From BS150m-G50 sp964517435 (GTDB lineage Bacteria; CAIWAD01; BS150m-G50), in the NCBI GenBank assembly GCA_964517435.1, contig CAZFEC010000009.1:1-64000 (forward strand): 64,000 nucleotides of DNA, read 5' to 3'. This document shows positions 1 through 7,337 of this stretch, piece by piece (the first letter of the stretch is position 1; every line of letters starts with the position of its first letter). The position numbers were made by a program, and so were the translations under genes. The notes beneath the pieces were generated by a model. It had not been told where the DNA came from, searched no databases, and was given only the letters and a program-made list of their open reading frames with translations.

Positions 1-169
1 GCCTAACTATTTACTCTACAGATCCGTCACCATCACTTAGACCAGCTGTTCTATCTGGAGAAGAATTTCCAGCTTATCTCTCCAGATTCTACCCAGTGAC
101 TGCCTGAAAACCGGATATGCGTTTTATCTCCAGTTTTATCCAGATCCGTATAACACCAGAGCATAAATA
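1..169 (-). other. Integron recombination-site-like region 3' of intI
   Basis: This stretch lies just past the integrase stop codon. Read on the minus strand, its last seven bases (window positions 7 to 1) are GTTAGGC, a perfect match to the integron core site GTTRRRY and its commonest form. The region also has a perfect 9-bp inverted repeat (53-61 with 79-87, ATCTGGAGA), a 9-bp direct repeat CAGATCCGT at 19-27 and 141-149, and several further CTGGA/TCCAG words. Integrase-binding repeats next to a core site are a feature of attI sites. If this is attI, the integrase points toward the cassettes, the inverse arrangement known from Treponema. The cassettes would be left of the window, so this remains inference. 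Confidence 0.4.
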
Positions 170-1294
170 TCACTCCCGCTTCTCTTCCCGTCGCATCAGC
201 GCATCCAACGGACTCTGCACCAGGGGGCCACCCCTGTTCAGCACATGAGTATAAATCATCGTCGTACTCACATCCTGATGACCCAGCAGCTCCTGCACCG
301 TGCGGATATCATATCCATTCTCCAGCAGATGGGTTGCGAAAGAGTGCCGCAAAGTATGACAGGTAGCCTTCTTATTGATACCGGCAGCGAGTGCAGCCTG
401 CCGGACAGCGCGCTGCACCAGGGAAGGATCACGGAAATGTCTGCCTTCAGTACCGGTTTCCGGATTACACCACCGCTTAGTCTGGGGGAAAACCCACTGC
501 CAGCGCCATTCGGTCCCAGCCTGCGGATACTTACGCTTCAATGCACCCGGTAACCGCACCTGCCCGAATCCCGCTTTCAGATCCTGTCTGTGCAGGGCAC
601 GTACATGAGCCAGCTGATCACGCAGTGACCGTTCCAGTTCAGCCGGTAGTACCGTAATCCTGTCCTTATCCCCTTTGCCGCTTCGCACCAGAATCTGTCG
701 CCGGCTGAAATCAACATCCTGAACACGAAGCTTGAGCGCCTCATTCAACCTGAGACCGGCACCGTAGAGCAACCCCGCTACCACCCGGTCAACACCGGTA
801 AGGGTACCCAGCAGCTGCAACACCTCATCCACCGTAAGCACCACCGGCAATCGGCGGGAAGGTCGCGCACGAACCACCTCTCCCAGGTCGCCGACTTCAT
901 ATCCGAGTACATGTCTGTACAGGAAAAGGAGAGCTGAAAGAGCCTGGTTCTGCGTAGACGCACTCACCTTCTGTTCCACCGCCAGATGCGTCAGAAAGGT
1001 ATTGATCTCCGGCTCGGCCATTTCCGCCGGATGACGCAGCTTGTGGAAGTAGATGTAGCGCTTGATCCAGCTGACGTAGGTCTTCTCCGTGCGGGGAGAA
1101 TAGTGCCGCGCCATCAATTCTCTTCTAACGAGAGTCAACAGACGTGGATTCCGTGGAAATGTTCCCCCTTCGGAAACACACGGCAGGACAGGCTGATTCA
1201 ACGGATAGCAGGTGCCGAACTCGCTGCTCTGGAGATGTGTCACACGGCACCCCTGCTTGAGGATGGAAATGAAAGCTGCCACGCCGATAAACAA
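170..1294 (-). CDS. intI: Integron integrase (IntI family tyrosine recombinase)
   Basis: This is a tyrosine recombinase that would insert and excise gene cassettes at attI and attC sites. The SAM-like N-terminal DNA-binding domain starts near residue 64 (HYSPRTEKTYVSWIK). The catalytic set is visible as R182 (GAGLRLNEAL), H313 and R316 (CHTLRHSFATHL), H339 (LLGHQDVST) and Tyr348 (MIYTHVL). The extra segment that separates IntI from XerC/D is present at about 238-271 (LPGALKRKYPQAG...WVFPQ). The listed start is a TTG, and the first 45 or so residues do not resemble IntI, so the real start is probably downstream, for example TTG at 1138 or ATG at 1114. No LexA box was seen upstream. The gene appears intact. 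Confidence 0.93.
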   Translation of the reverse strand: MFIGVAAFISILKQGCRVTHLQSSEFGTCYPLNQPVLPCVSEGGTFPRNPRLLTLVRRELMARHYSPRTEKTYVSWIKRYIYFHKLRHPAEMAEPEINTFLTHLAVEQKVSASTQNQALSALLFLYRHVLGYEVGDLGEVVRARPSRRLPVVLTVDEVLQLLGTLTGVDRVVAGLLYGAGLRLNEALKLRVQDVDFSRRQILVRSGKGDKDRITVLPAELERSLRDQLAHVRALHRQDLKAGFGQVRLPGALKRKYPQAGTEWRWQWVFPQTKRWCNPETGTEGRHFRDPSLVQRAVRQAALAAGINKKATCHTLRHSFATHLLENGYDIRTVQELLGHQDVSTTMIYTHVLNRGGPLVQSPLDALMRREEKRE

Positions 1295-1425
1295 CCGACG
1301 CTATCGAAAGGGAAGTTAATCCGCACGCGGGAAAAACACAAGCACAGGAACCTGATGTGGAGGTGATAGGCTGTTGAACACCCTTGTGCCTTTAGTATAC
1401 GCAGAGTGAATATGCCAGGAATAGA
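1295..1425. other. Non-coding region upstream of intI
   Basis: No convincing gene, promoter or LexA box was recognised here. One GTTGAAC at 1373-1379 fits the integron core consensus GTTRRRY and would be the expected attI position for a normal, divergent integron. No cassette-like ORF and no second core site follow before the structured element at about 1426. Confidence 0.3.
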
Positions 1426-1750
1426 GTTGTACGCTGAGTTATTTGGCGCCCTCAAGGCAAGGTTTGGCGTCCGCAAGATCGATTGCGTGACAGCTCCATT
1501 ACCGGTCGTGCCGCCAGACAATTGTCTGTAAACTATAGTCTGGCGCGTTTTCAAAGAATCCCAGCACGACCGGTGCAGCTAGTCGGCCCATCGCCCTCGG
1601 GCAATGCATGATTTCCATGCTGTGCGATGGGCCTTACATGCTGCGGAGCAGGAACGCGATCGAGATTGCGTATGACGCCTCCCGCGCTTTGCTGGGCGCC
1701 GAAGCTCCTTTCTTTTGCTACTTTTCTTTTGAGCCAAAAGAAAAGTAGTC
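1426..1750. repeat. Structured repeat element, copy A
   Basis: This is a non-coding element of about 320 nt with the same architecture as copy B near 7300-7642. The outer stem is 1466-1471 with 1674-1679, 1472-1476 with 1666-1670, and 1479-1488 with 1654-1663. The P1 stem is ACCGGTCGTGC at 1501-1511 with 1564-1574 (11 of 11 pairs). Hairpin 1 is 1512-1519 with 1538-1545. Hairpin 2 is 1585-1594 with 1624-1633 around a 29-nt loop. The terminal hairpin CTACTTTTCTTTT is 1718-1730 with 1736-1748. Conserved primary-sequence blocks shared with copy B include TTTGGCGCC, GACCGGTGCAG, GGGCGCC and the terminal hairpin. The paired arms differ from copy B while pairing is kept. Its function is unknown; it could be a structured RNA or a non-autonomous mobile element. 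Confidence 0.7.
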
Positions 1751-1766
1751 TTTGACTTGATCCAAC

Positions 1767-1794
1767 AAAAAAGGGGCAACCATTCAGTTGCCCC
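1767..1794 (-). terminator. Rho-independent terminator of the tRNA operon
   Basis: On the minus strand an 8-bp GC-rich stem (GGGGCAAC with GTTGCCCC, loop of six bases, 1773-1794) is followed by six T residues (plus-strand A at 1767-1772). It sits 12 bases past tRNA-Leu and would end the Ala-Gly-Cys-Leu transcript. Confidence 0.85.
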
Positions 1795-1805
1795 TGGTTC
1801 TTTAG

Positions 1806-1890
1806 TACCGAGGGTCGGACTTGAACCGACACGGGATAAAATCCCAAGGGATTTTAAGTCCCTTGCGTCTACCAATTCCGCCACCCCGGC
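1806..1890 (-). tRNA. tRNA-Leu (anticodon UAA)
   Basis: The 85-nt sequence folds as a class II tRNA with a long variable arm. The anticodon stem AGGGA/TCCCT encloses a loop with anticodon TAA, and the T-arm is GTCGG-TTCAAGT-CCGAC. The acceptor stem pairs with two G-U wobbles. CCA is not encoded. It is the last tRNA before the terminator. Confidence 0.95.
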
Positions 1891-1916
1891 AGACAAGGCG
1901 ACGATTCCGCCCCCAA

Positions 1917-1988
1917 AGGCGACGACCGGAGTCGAACCGGTGATCGGGATTTTGCAGACCCCTGCCTTAGCCACTTGGCCACGTCGCC
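1917..1988 (-). tRNA. tRNA-Cys (anticodon GCA)
   Basis: A 72-nt cloverleaf with acceptor GGCGACG/CGTCGCC, anticodon loop CTGCAAA (GCA) and T-arm CCGG-TTCGACT-CCGG. It is the third tRNA of the minus-strand cluster. The CCA tail is not encoded. Confidence 0.95.
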
Positions 1989-2061
1989 ATCCTGCGCGCC
2001 ACGGGTGCGCACGAGCTATATCATAAAAGAAATCCCGGCCATCAGGCTGAGGACCGGGATA

Positions 2062-2134
2062 AGCGGAAGACGGGATTCGAACCCGCGACAATCACGTTGG
2101 CAACGTGACACTCTACCAACTGAGTTACTCCCGC
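2062..2134 (-). tRNA. tRNA-Gly (anticodon GCC)
   Basis: A 73-nt cloverleaf with acceptor GCGGGAG/CTTCCGC, anticodon GCC within TTGCCAA, and T-loop TTCGAAT. Its first ten bases also hold the last codons and the stop of the small ORF upstream. Confidence 0.94.
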
Positions 2135-2277
2135 AGATTATGTTCACGAATGCGGTCCATTCGTTCCGATCGCTTCTCGTAGTACTCTCTACGCTGTCGG
2201 TTGATCCGGCGTTGCAGGCGACGAAAGGCGATAAAGAGCAAACCGATCAGAAGGTAGATGATCCAATCCTGCATCAT
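2125..2277 (-). CDS. Small membrane protein overlapping tRNA-Gly (50 aa)
   Basis: A 50-residue ORF starts MMQDWIIYLLIGLLFIAF, a single hydrophobic helix. It then turns strongly basic and charged (RRLQRRINRQRREYYEKR...), ending LRE-stop. A GAGGGG Shine-Dalgarno lies five bases before the first ATG. It sits between tRNA-Ala and tRNA-Gly, and its TAA stop lies inside the first ten bases of tRNA-Gly. I do not recognise the family. The helix plus positively charged cytoplasmic tail and the good ribosome-binding site argue for a real gene, probably a bitopic inner-membrane peptide. Only homologues would confirm it. Confidence 0.6.
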   Translation of the reverse strand: MMQDWIIYLLIGLLFIAFRRLQRRINRQRREYYEKRSERMDRIREHNLRE

Positions 2278-2301
2278 GCCCCTCATCGGTTGTCAAGGCA
2301 G

Positions 2302-2374
2302 TGGAGCATAACGGGGTCGAACCGTTGACCTCTTGACTGCCAGTCAAGCGCTCTCCCAACTGAGCTAATGCCCC
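2302..2374 (-). tRNA. tRNA-Ala (anticodon GGC)
   Basis: A 73-nt cloverleaf with acceptor GGGGCAT/ATGCTCC, anticodon GGC in loop CTGGCAG, and T-loop TTCGACC. It is the first gene of the tRNA cluster and starts a few bases after the predicted transcription start. Confidence 0.95.
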
Positions 2375-2386
2375 AACAGGACAAAA

Positions 2387-2415
2387 AATCTAGTGTCAGA
2401 GCCGCCCATTGTCAA
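2387..2415 (-). promoter_or_regulatory. Sigma70-type promoter of the tRNA operon
   Basis: On the minus strand TTGACA (2415-2410) is followed after 17 bases by TAGATT (2392-2387), placing the start about 6 bases upstream of tRNA-Ala. The -35 box is perfect and the spacing is optimal. Confidence 0.8.
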
Positions 2416-2465
2416 GGACAATATCTTAACTTCTGACTTATAATGCCACTCTGGAGCCCGTTTGC

Positions 2466-4283
2466 CTAAGAAAGCTGCTCCATCAGCTGCTCGAACTCGT
2501 TCAGCCGGTTCTCGAACTCCTGCAGCGCCGCCCGGATCGGGGCCGGATCGGTCAGATCGACACCCGCCGCCTGCAATTGTTCCAGTGAATACTTGGAACC
2601 GCCGCTGCCGAGGAACTCAAAGTAACGCTTGAGCGCAGGCTCTCCATCCTTCAGGATCGTCGCTGCGATCGCCACCGCGCTGGCCATGCCGGTCGCGTAC
2701 TTGTAGACATAGAAGTTGTAGTAGAAGTGGGGGATGCGCGCCCATTCCACCTCGATCGGCTGATCCTCACCGTCGAAGGTCACCTCGTCGCCGTAGTAGG
2801 TCTTGACCAGGTCGTAGTACTTGGTGTTCAGCGACTGCGGGGTCAACGGTTCGTTGCGCTCCACCATGGCGTGGGCCTCCCGCTCGAACTCGGCGAACAT
2901 CGTCTGCCGGAACATGGTGCCGCGGAAACCCTCCAGGTAATGATTGAGCACATAGGCGCGCTCGGCCGGCTCCGTCAGCTTCTCCAGCAGATGGTTGGTC
3001 AGCAGTACCTCGTTGGTGATCGACGCCACCTCCGCCACGAAGATACGGTAATCGGCGTAATGATACGGCTGGTCGCGCCGCGAATACCAGGAGTGCATCG
3101 AATGCCCCATCTCGTGCGCCAGCGTGTAGACCGAATCCAGCGTGCCGGTGAAGTTGTGCAGCACGTAGGGATTGGTGTCGTAGCAGCCGCTGGAGAAAGC
3201 GCCGGAGCGCTTGCCCTGGTTTTCATACTTGTCCACCCAGCCGTCGACGAAGCCCTGGTCCAGGATCTTGAGATACTCCTCGCCCAACGGCAGGCAGGCC
3301 TGACGGGTCAGCTCCACAGCCTCTTCCCAGCTGAACTTCAGGTCCACTTCCGGCACGATCGGCACGTAGATATCGTACATGTGCAGCTTATCGTAGCCCA
3401 GCACCTGTTTGCGCAGCTTCATGTAGCGGTAGAAGACCGGCAGGTAGTCGTGGATGGCGGTCAGCAGCGACTGGTAGACGCTGTCCGGCACGTTGTCGGC
3501 AAACAGGGAAGCGGCCTGCGCGGAGGGATGCTGCCGCGCCTTGGCCATGAAAACGTCGGTCTTCATCTGGCCGTCCAGGGAGGCGGCCAGCGTGTTCTCG
3601 TTGCCCTTGAATTCGGCGTAGTACTTCTGGAAGGCGTCACGGCGCACGTCGCGGTTGCGTCCCTCCAGCAGCTTGATAAAGTTGGCGTGGGAGAGCTTGG
3701 TCTTGCCCCCTTCGCCGTCGGCGATCTCCGGCAGGCGCGCCGGCAGGTCGACGTTGTCCAGCATGGAGAAGACCTTCTCGGAAGCGCTCAGCGGTTCGCG
3801 TGCCATCGAGAGCAGCTGCTCCTCCTTCTGGGAAAGGATGTGCGGTTTGTAGCGCACGATCTGCTCCAGCATGAAGCGGTATTCCGTCAGCTCGTTGCTG
3901 GCCAGCCACTCCTGCATCACCCCGTCGTCTATCGACATCAGCTCCGGCTCAAACCAGGCCAGCGCGGTGCTGATGCGGGTGTGCAGGTTGGAGACGCGGT
4001 CCAGCTTGTCCTGGTAGTCGCCGTTGCCCAGGTCCTCGGCGTTGCGCAGGCTGGCGTAGACGTAGACTTTCTCGAAGGAGCGGTAAGCGCCCTGGATCTG
4101 TTCGATCGTGTTGCGCAGCTCCCCGGCCGACTCCTTCGCCTTGCCCTGCCGGGCGGCCAGCCGGTCCGGCAGCAGTTCGCAGTCCGTGAAATCCTGTTCC
4201 CACAGCTCGTCGCTGCTGTAAACATCTTCCAGACGCCAGCGGTCATCCGTCGGCACATCTTTGCGTTGCGGTATCGATGCCAT
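2466..4283 (-). CDS. pepF: Oligoendopeptidase F (M3B metallopeptidase)
   Basis: A cytoplasmic zinc peptidase of 605 aa that degrades short peptides. The HExxH zinc motif is seen in LAHEMGHSMHSWYS (about residue 390), followed by the downstream glutamate region FVAEVASITNEVLL typical of M3 enzymes. The N-terminal helical domain is complete and the length matches PepF (about 600 aa). A GAGGAG ribosome-binding site precedes the ATG. It is the last gene of the metK-ahcY-pepF unit, with 72 bases between ahcY and pepF. Only the family assignment, not the substrate, can be read from the sequence. Confidence 0.95.
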   Translation of the reverse strand: MASIPQRKDVPTDDRWRLEDVYSSDELWEQDFTDCELLPDRLAARQGKAKESAGELRNTIEQIQGAYRSFEKVYVYASLRNAEDLGNGDYQDKLDRVSNLHTRISTALAWFEPELMSIDDGVMQEWLASNELTEYRFMLEQIVRYKPHILSQKEEQLLSMAREPLSASEKVFSMLDNVDLPARLPEIADGEGGKTKLSHANFIKLLEGRNRDVRRDAFQKYYAEFKGNENTLAASLDGQMKTDVFMAKARQHPSAQAASLFADNVPDSVYQSLLTAIHDYLPVFYRYMKLRKQVLGYDKLHMYDIYVPIVPEVDLKFSWEEAVELTRQACLPLGEEYLKILDQGFVDGWVDKYENQGKRSGAFSSGCYDTNPYVLHNFTGTLDSVYTLAHEMGHSMHSWYSRRDQPYHYADYRIFVAEVASITNEVLLTNHLLEKLTEPAERAYVLNHYLEGFRGTMFRQTMFAEFEREAHAMVERNEPLTPQSLNTKYYDLVKTYYGDEVTFDGEDQPIEVEWARIPHFYYNFYVYKYATGMASAVAIAATILKDGEPALKRYFEFLGSGGSKYSLEQLQAAGVDLTDPAPIRAALQEFENRLNEFEQLMEQLS

Positions 4284-4355
4284 GTTTATCTCCTCATTCC
4301 GTCTCCGCCGGGCGGGCGGAGCTTTGATTATGCGCTGCAGCTGCGCCGCAGCGTC

Positions 4356-5801
4356 TCAATAACGATAATGATCCGGTTTGTAGGGCCCCTCCACCGGAAT
4401 GCCGGTGTAGTCCGACTGCTGGTCGCTCATCCGGGTCAACTTGACCCCCAGCTTGTCCAGGTGCAGCCGCGCCACCTCCTCGTCGAGGTGCTTCGGCAGC
4501 AGGTAGACGTCGTTGGCGTGTTCCCGCGTGGCCAGCTCGATCTGCGCCAGGATCTGGTTGCTGAAGGAGGTGGACATGACGAAGGAGGGATGGCCGGTGG
4601 CGTTGCCCAGGTTGACCAGGCGCCCCTCCGACAGCAGAATGATGGCGTGGTCGTCGCGGAACTTGTATTGATGCACCTGCGGTTTGATCTCCAGCTTCTC
4701 GATGCCCGGCTCCGCTTCCAGCTGGTCGACCTGGATCTCGTTGTCGAAGTGGCCGATGTTGCAGACGATGGTGTTGTGCTTCATGGCGCGCATATGCTCG
4801 ATAGTGATCACGTCGCGGTTGCCGGTGGCCGTAACCAGAATATCGGCTTCCGGCAGCGCCGCCTCCACCGTCGTCACTTCGAAACCCTCCATCACCGCCT
4901 GCAGAGCGCAGATCGGATCGATTTCGGTGACCAGCACCCGGGCGCCGAAACCGCGCAGCGACTGGGCGCTGCCCTTCCCCACTTCGCCGTAGCCGCAGAT
5001 GACGACGGTCTTGCCGGCCACCATCACATCGGTGCCCCGCTTGATGCCGTCCGCCAGCGACTCCCGGCAGCCGTAGAGGTTGTCGAACTTCGACTTGGTG
5101 ACCGAGTCGTTGACATTGTAGACCGGGAACAGCAGTGTGCCCTGCTCCACCCGCTGGTAGAGCCGGTGGACGCCGGTGGTCGTCTCCTCGGAGACACCGC
5201 GGATCTGGATCACCCAGCGGTGCCAGACCTCCGGATCCTGCTGATAGATGCGATGCAGCAGCTTGTGCAGTTCGATTTCATCGCCGGCGGTGGCGGTGAT
5301 TTCCGGCAGTTCCTCCCGCTCCCGCATCTGCTCTTCCAGTTCCCAGCCCAGGTGGATCATCAGCGTGGCGTCGCCGCCGTCGTCGACGATCTGGGTGGGG
5401 CCGTTACCCTCCGGGAAGGAGAGCGCCTGCCAGGTGCACCACCAGTACTCCGCCAGGTTCTCGCCCTTCCAGGCGAAGACCGGCGTGCCGTCCTCGGCCA
5501 CGGCGGCGGCGGCGTGGTCCTGCGTCGAGAAGATATTGCAGGAAGCCCAGCGCACCTCGGCGCCCAGCGCCTGCAGCGTCTCGATCAGCACTGCGGTCTG
5601 CACCGTCATGTGCAGCGAGCCCATGACGCGTTGTCCCGCCAGGGGTGTAGTGGCGGTATAGCGTTCCCGCAGCGCCATCAGGCCGGGCATTTCCTCCTCG
5701 GCCAGCGCGATCTCCCGCCGTCCGAAGGGGGCCTGACTCAGATCGGCCACTTTATAAGGCAGTGTCTCGATTTTGGCTATTGTATCCACGGTTTCTCCCA
5801 T
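4356..5801 (-). CDS. ahcY: Adenosylhomocysteinase
   Basis: It hydrolyses S-adenosylhomocysteine to adenosine and homocysteine, restoring the methyl cycle. The NAD-binding glycine motif is VVICGYGEVGKGSAQSL, and the C-terminus ends PDHYRY as in all family members, where the terminal KPDHYRY helps form the cofactor site. At 481 aa it has the long form with an insert (about 85-130 and 150-190) found in many bacteria. It follows metK by 12 bases, so the enzymes making SAM and removing SAH are co-transcribed. Confidence 0.97.
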   Translation of the reverse strand: MGETVDTIAKIETLPYKVADLSQAPFGRREIALAEEEMPGLMALRERYTATTPLAGQRVMGSLHMTVQTAVLIETLQALGAEVRWASCNIFSTQDHAAAAVAEDGTPVFAWKGENLAEYWWCTWQALSFPEGNGPTQIVDDGGDATLMIHLGWELEEQMREREELPEITATAGDEIELHKLLHRIYQQDPEVWHRWVIQIRGVSEETTTGVHRLYQRVEQGTLLFPVYNVNDSVTKSKFDNLYGCRESLADGIKRGTDVMVAGKTVVICGYGEVGKGSAQSLRGFGARVLVTEIDPICALQAVMEGFEVTTVEAALPEADILVTATGNRDVITIEHMRAMKHNTIVCNIGHFDNEIQVDQLEAEPGIEKLEIKPQVHQYKFRDDHAIILLSEGRLVNLGNATGHPSFVMSTSFSNQILAQIELATREHANDVYLLPKHLDEEVARLHLDKLGVKLTRMSDQQSDYTGIPVEGPYKPDHYRY

Positions 5802-5813
5802 GATTTGGGTCTC

Positions 5814-6941
5814 CTATGCGAAAAGACCAGTGCGGTCGGTCCGTTCCCAGGTGAATTCCGGTTCGCTGCGCCCGAAGTGGCCGTAGGCGGCGGTCAGAGC
5901 GTAAATCGGCCGCCGCAGGTGGAGGGTGTCGATGATCCCCTCCGGCGTCAGGTCGAACTCCCTGCGGACGATCTCCTCCAGTTCGACGTCGTTGCGTTTA
6001 CCGGTGTCGAAAGTGTTGATGTAGATCGAGACCGGCTCCGCCACGCCGATGGCGTAGGCCAGCTGTACCTGGCACTTGGCGGCGACTTCCGCCGCAACGA
6101 TGTTTTTGGCAACCCAGCGGGCGGCGTAGGTCGCGCTGCGATCCACCTTGGTGGGATCCTTACCGGAGAAAGCGCCGCCACCGTGCGCCGCCGCACCGCC
6201 GTAGGTGTCGACGATGATCTTGCGTCCGGTGAGACCGGCGTCCCCCTGCGGGCCGCCGACAACAAAGCGTCCGGTGGGGTTGATGTGGCAGATCAGGTCA
6301 GGATTGGCCAGCTCCGGCGGCAGCAGGTAGTCGATCACCTCGCGTCGGATGTCTTCCCGCAATTGGCTGATATCCATTTCATCATGCTGCGTGGAAACCA
6401 CGACGGTGTGCAGCTGTTGCGGCTTACCATCCGCGTACTCCACGGTCACCTGCGACTTGCCGTCGGGGCGCACCCAGGGCAGTGTGCCGTCGCGGCGGAC
6501 TTCCGCCAGCCGCCGGCAGAGCCGGTGCGCCAGCGAGATCGGCAGCGGCATCAGTTCGCTGGTCTCGTTCGTGGCATAGCCGAACATCAGCCCCTGGTCG
6601 CCGGCACCGCCGGTATCGACACCGAGGCTGATATCGTCCGACTGTTTGTCGAGGGTGGTCAGCACGGTACAGGTCTTGCTGTTGAAGCCGTATTCCGGCT
6701 TGGTGTAGCCGATAGCGGCGATCTTGTCGCGCGCCAGCTGGGTGATGTCGATGAAGTCGGCGCTGGTGGTCAGCTCACCGGTGACCAGCACCAGGCCGGT
6801 CGTGACCAGTGTCTCACACGCCACCCGTCCCTGCGGATCGACCCTGAGTACGGCGTCGAGTACGGCGTCGCTGATCTGGTCGGCCATCTTGTCGGGATGA
6901 CCCTCGGTTACACTTTCGGAACTGAATAGATGTGTCGGCAT
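5814..6941 (-). CDS. metK: S-adenosylmethionine synthetase
   Basis: It makes SAM from methionine and ATP. The conserved motifs are SVTEGHPDKMADQISDAVLD near the N-terminus, GAGDQGLMFGYA (about 110-121) and the glycine-rich loop GGGAFSGKDPTKVDRS (about 256-271). Length is 375 aa, normal for the family. It is first in the operon, preceded by a roughly 75-nt leader and a strong promoter (see 7023-7051). No SAM or SAH riboswitch that I could match is present in the leader. It only has a 6-bp CGGGCA/TGCCCG stem. Confidence 0.98.
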   Translation of the reverse strand: MPTHLFSSESVTEGHPDKMADQISDAVLDAVLRVDPQGRVACETLVTTGLVLVTGELTTSADFIDITQLARDKIAAIGYTKPEYGFNSKTCTVLTTLDKQSDDISLGVDTGGAGDQGLMFGYATNETSELMPLPISLAHRLCRRLAEVRRDGTLPWVRPDGKSQVTVEYADGKPQQLHTVVVSTQHDEMDISQLREDIRREVIDYLLPPELANPDLICHINPTGRFVVGGPQGDAGLTGRKIIVDTYGGAAAHGGGAFSGKDPTKVDRSATYAARWVAKNIVAAEVAAKCQVQLAYAIGVAEPVSIYINTFDTGKRNDVELEEIVRREFDLTPEGIIDTLHLRRPIYALTAAYGHFGRSEPEFTWERTDRTGLFA

Positions 6942-7022
6942 GTTTTCCTCTGTCTCTCCGGCTGGCGGGCACGCTGACGCTTGGGGACGCCCTGCCCGAG
7001 TTGTTCAAAATCACGAGTTTAA

Positions 7023-7051
7023 ATTTTACGCGACTCCTATAGCATTCTCAA
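7023..7051 (-). promoter_or_regulatory. Sigma70-type promoter of metK-ahcY-pepF
   Basis: On the minus strand TTGAGA (7051-7046), 17 bases, TAAAAT (7028-7023). The predicted start is about 75 bases upstream of the metK ATG. Confidence 0.7.
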
Positions 7052-7127
7052 GGAATTTCGGGTGGATGCATTGTTCGTAACTGAAGATTTGGATTCGATG
7101 ATGATGCAAGTAGCAAACAGAAGAAGA

Positions 7128-7182
7128 CAGTTTGAGAAGAAACCCACACTTGTTGTGTCCGAGTGTCTTTTGGCGCCATCAA
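7128..7182. repeat. 55-bp duplicated contig end, left of N gap
   Basis: These 55 bases are identical to 7283-7337 on the other side of 100 N. Identical ends of an odd, k-mer-like length are what an assembler leaves when two contigs share one graph node. This is most likely an assembly artefact, not a biological tandem repeat. Confidence 0.85.
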
Positions 7183-7282
7183 NNNNNNNNNNNNNNNNNN
7201 NNNNNNNNNNNNNNNNNNNNNNNNNNNNNNNNNNNNNNNNNNNNNNNNNNNNNNNNNNNNNNNNNNNNNNNNNNNNNNNNNN
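7183..7282. other. Scaffold gap (100 N)
   Basis: Exactly 100 N, a conventional placeholder size. It falls at the 5' edge of structured element copy B, as expected if repeat copies broke the assembly. The true distance between metK and rnfD is therefore unknown. It may be shorter (contigs overlapping by 55 bases) or longer. Confidence 0.95.
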
Positions 7283-7337
7283 CAGTTTGAGAAGAAACCC
7301 ACACTTGTTGTGTCCGAGTGTCTTTTGGCGCCATCAA
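7283..7337. repeat. 55-bp duplicated contig end, right of N gap
   Basis: Second copy of the 55-base segment at 7128-7182. It runs directly into structured element copy B, and its last bases (TTTTGGCGCCATCAA) belong to the conserved 5' block of that element. Confidence 0.85.

Noticed and set aside
1373..1379. GTTGAAC as attI core upstream of intI
   Set aside because: It fits GTTRRRY by sequence, but no cassette, no second core and no integrase-binding repeats accompany it. The GTTAGGC site on the other side fits better.
1718..1748. The A/T-rich hairpin as a transcription terminator
   Set aside because: There is no T-run on either strand after the stem, and the loop and stem are more conserved than a terminator needs. 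A separate true terminator is at 1767-1794.
2727..6929. A 1400-residue open frame on the plus strand opposite pepF, ahcY and metK
   Set aside because: It lies entirely antisense to three well-identified genes and arises from their biased third positions in GC-rich DNA. Its translation is His/Arg/Gln/Val-rich with no domain.
6942..7020. Possible SAM or SAH riboswitch in the metK leader
   Set aside because: I could only find one 6-bp stem (CGGGCA/TGCCCG) and no match to the conserved cores I know, so I do not call one.
7128..7337. 55-bp tandem repeat, or a CRISPR-like pair
   Set aside because: Two copies separated by exactly 100 N at a contig join are best explained by assembly; no further repeats exist. 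No CRISPR array or cas gene was seen in the window.
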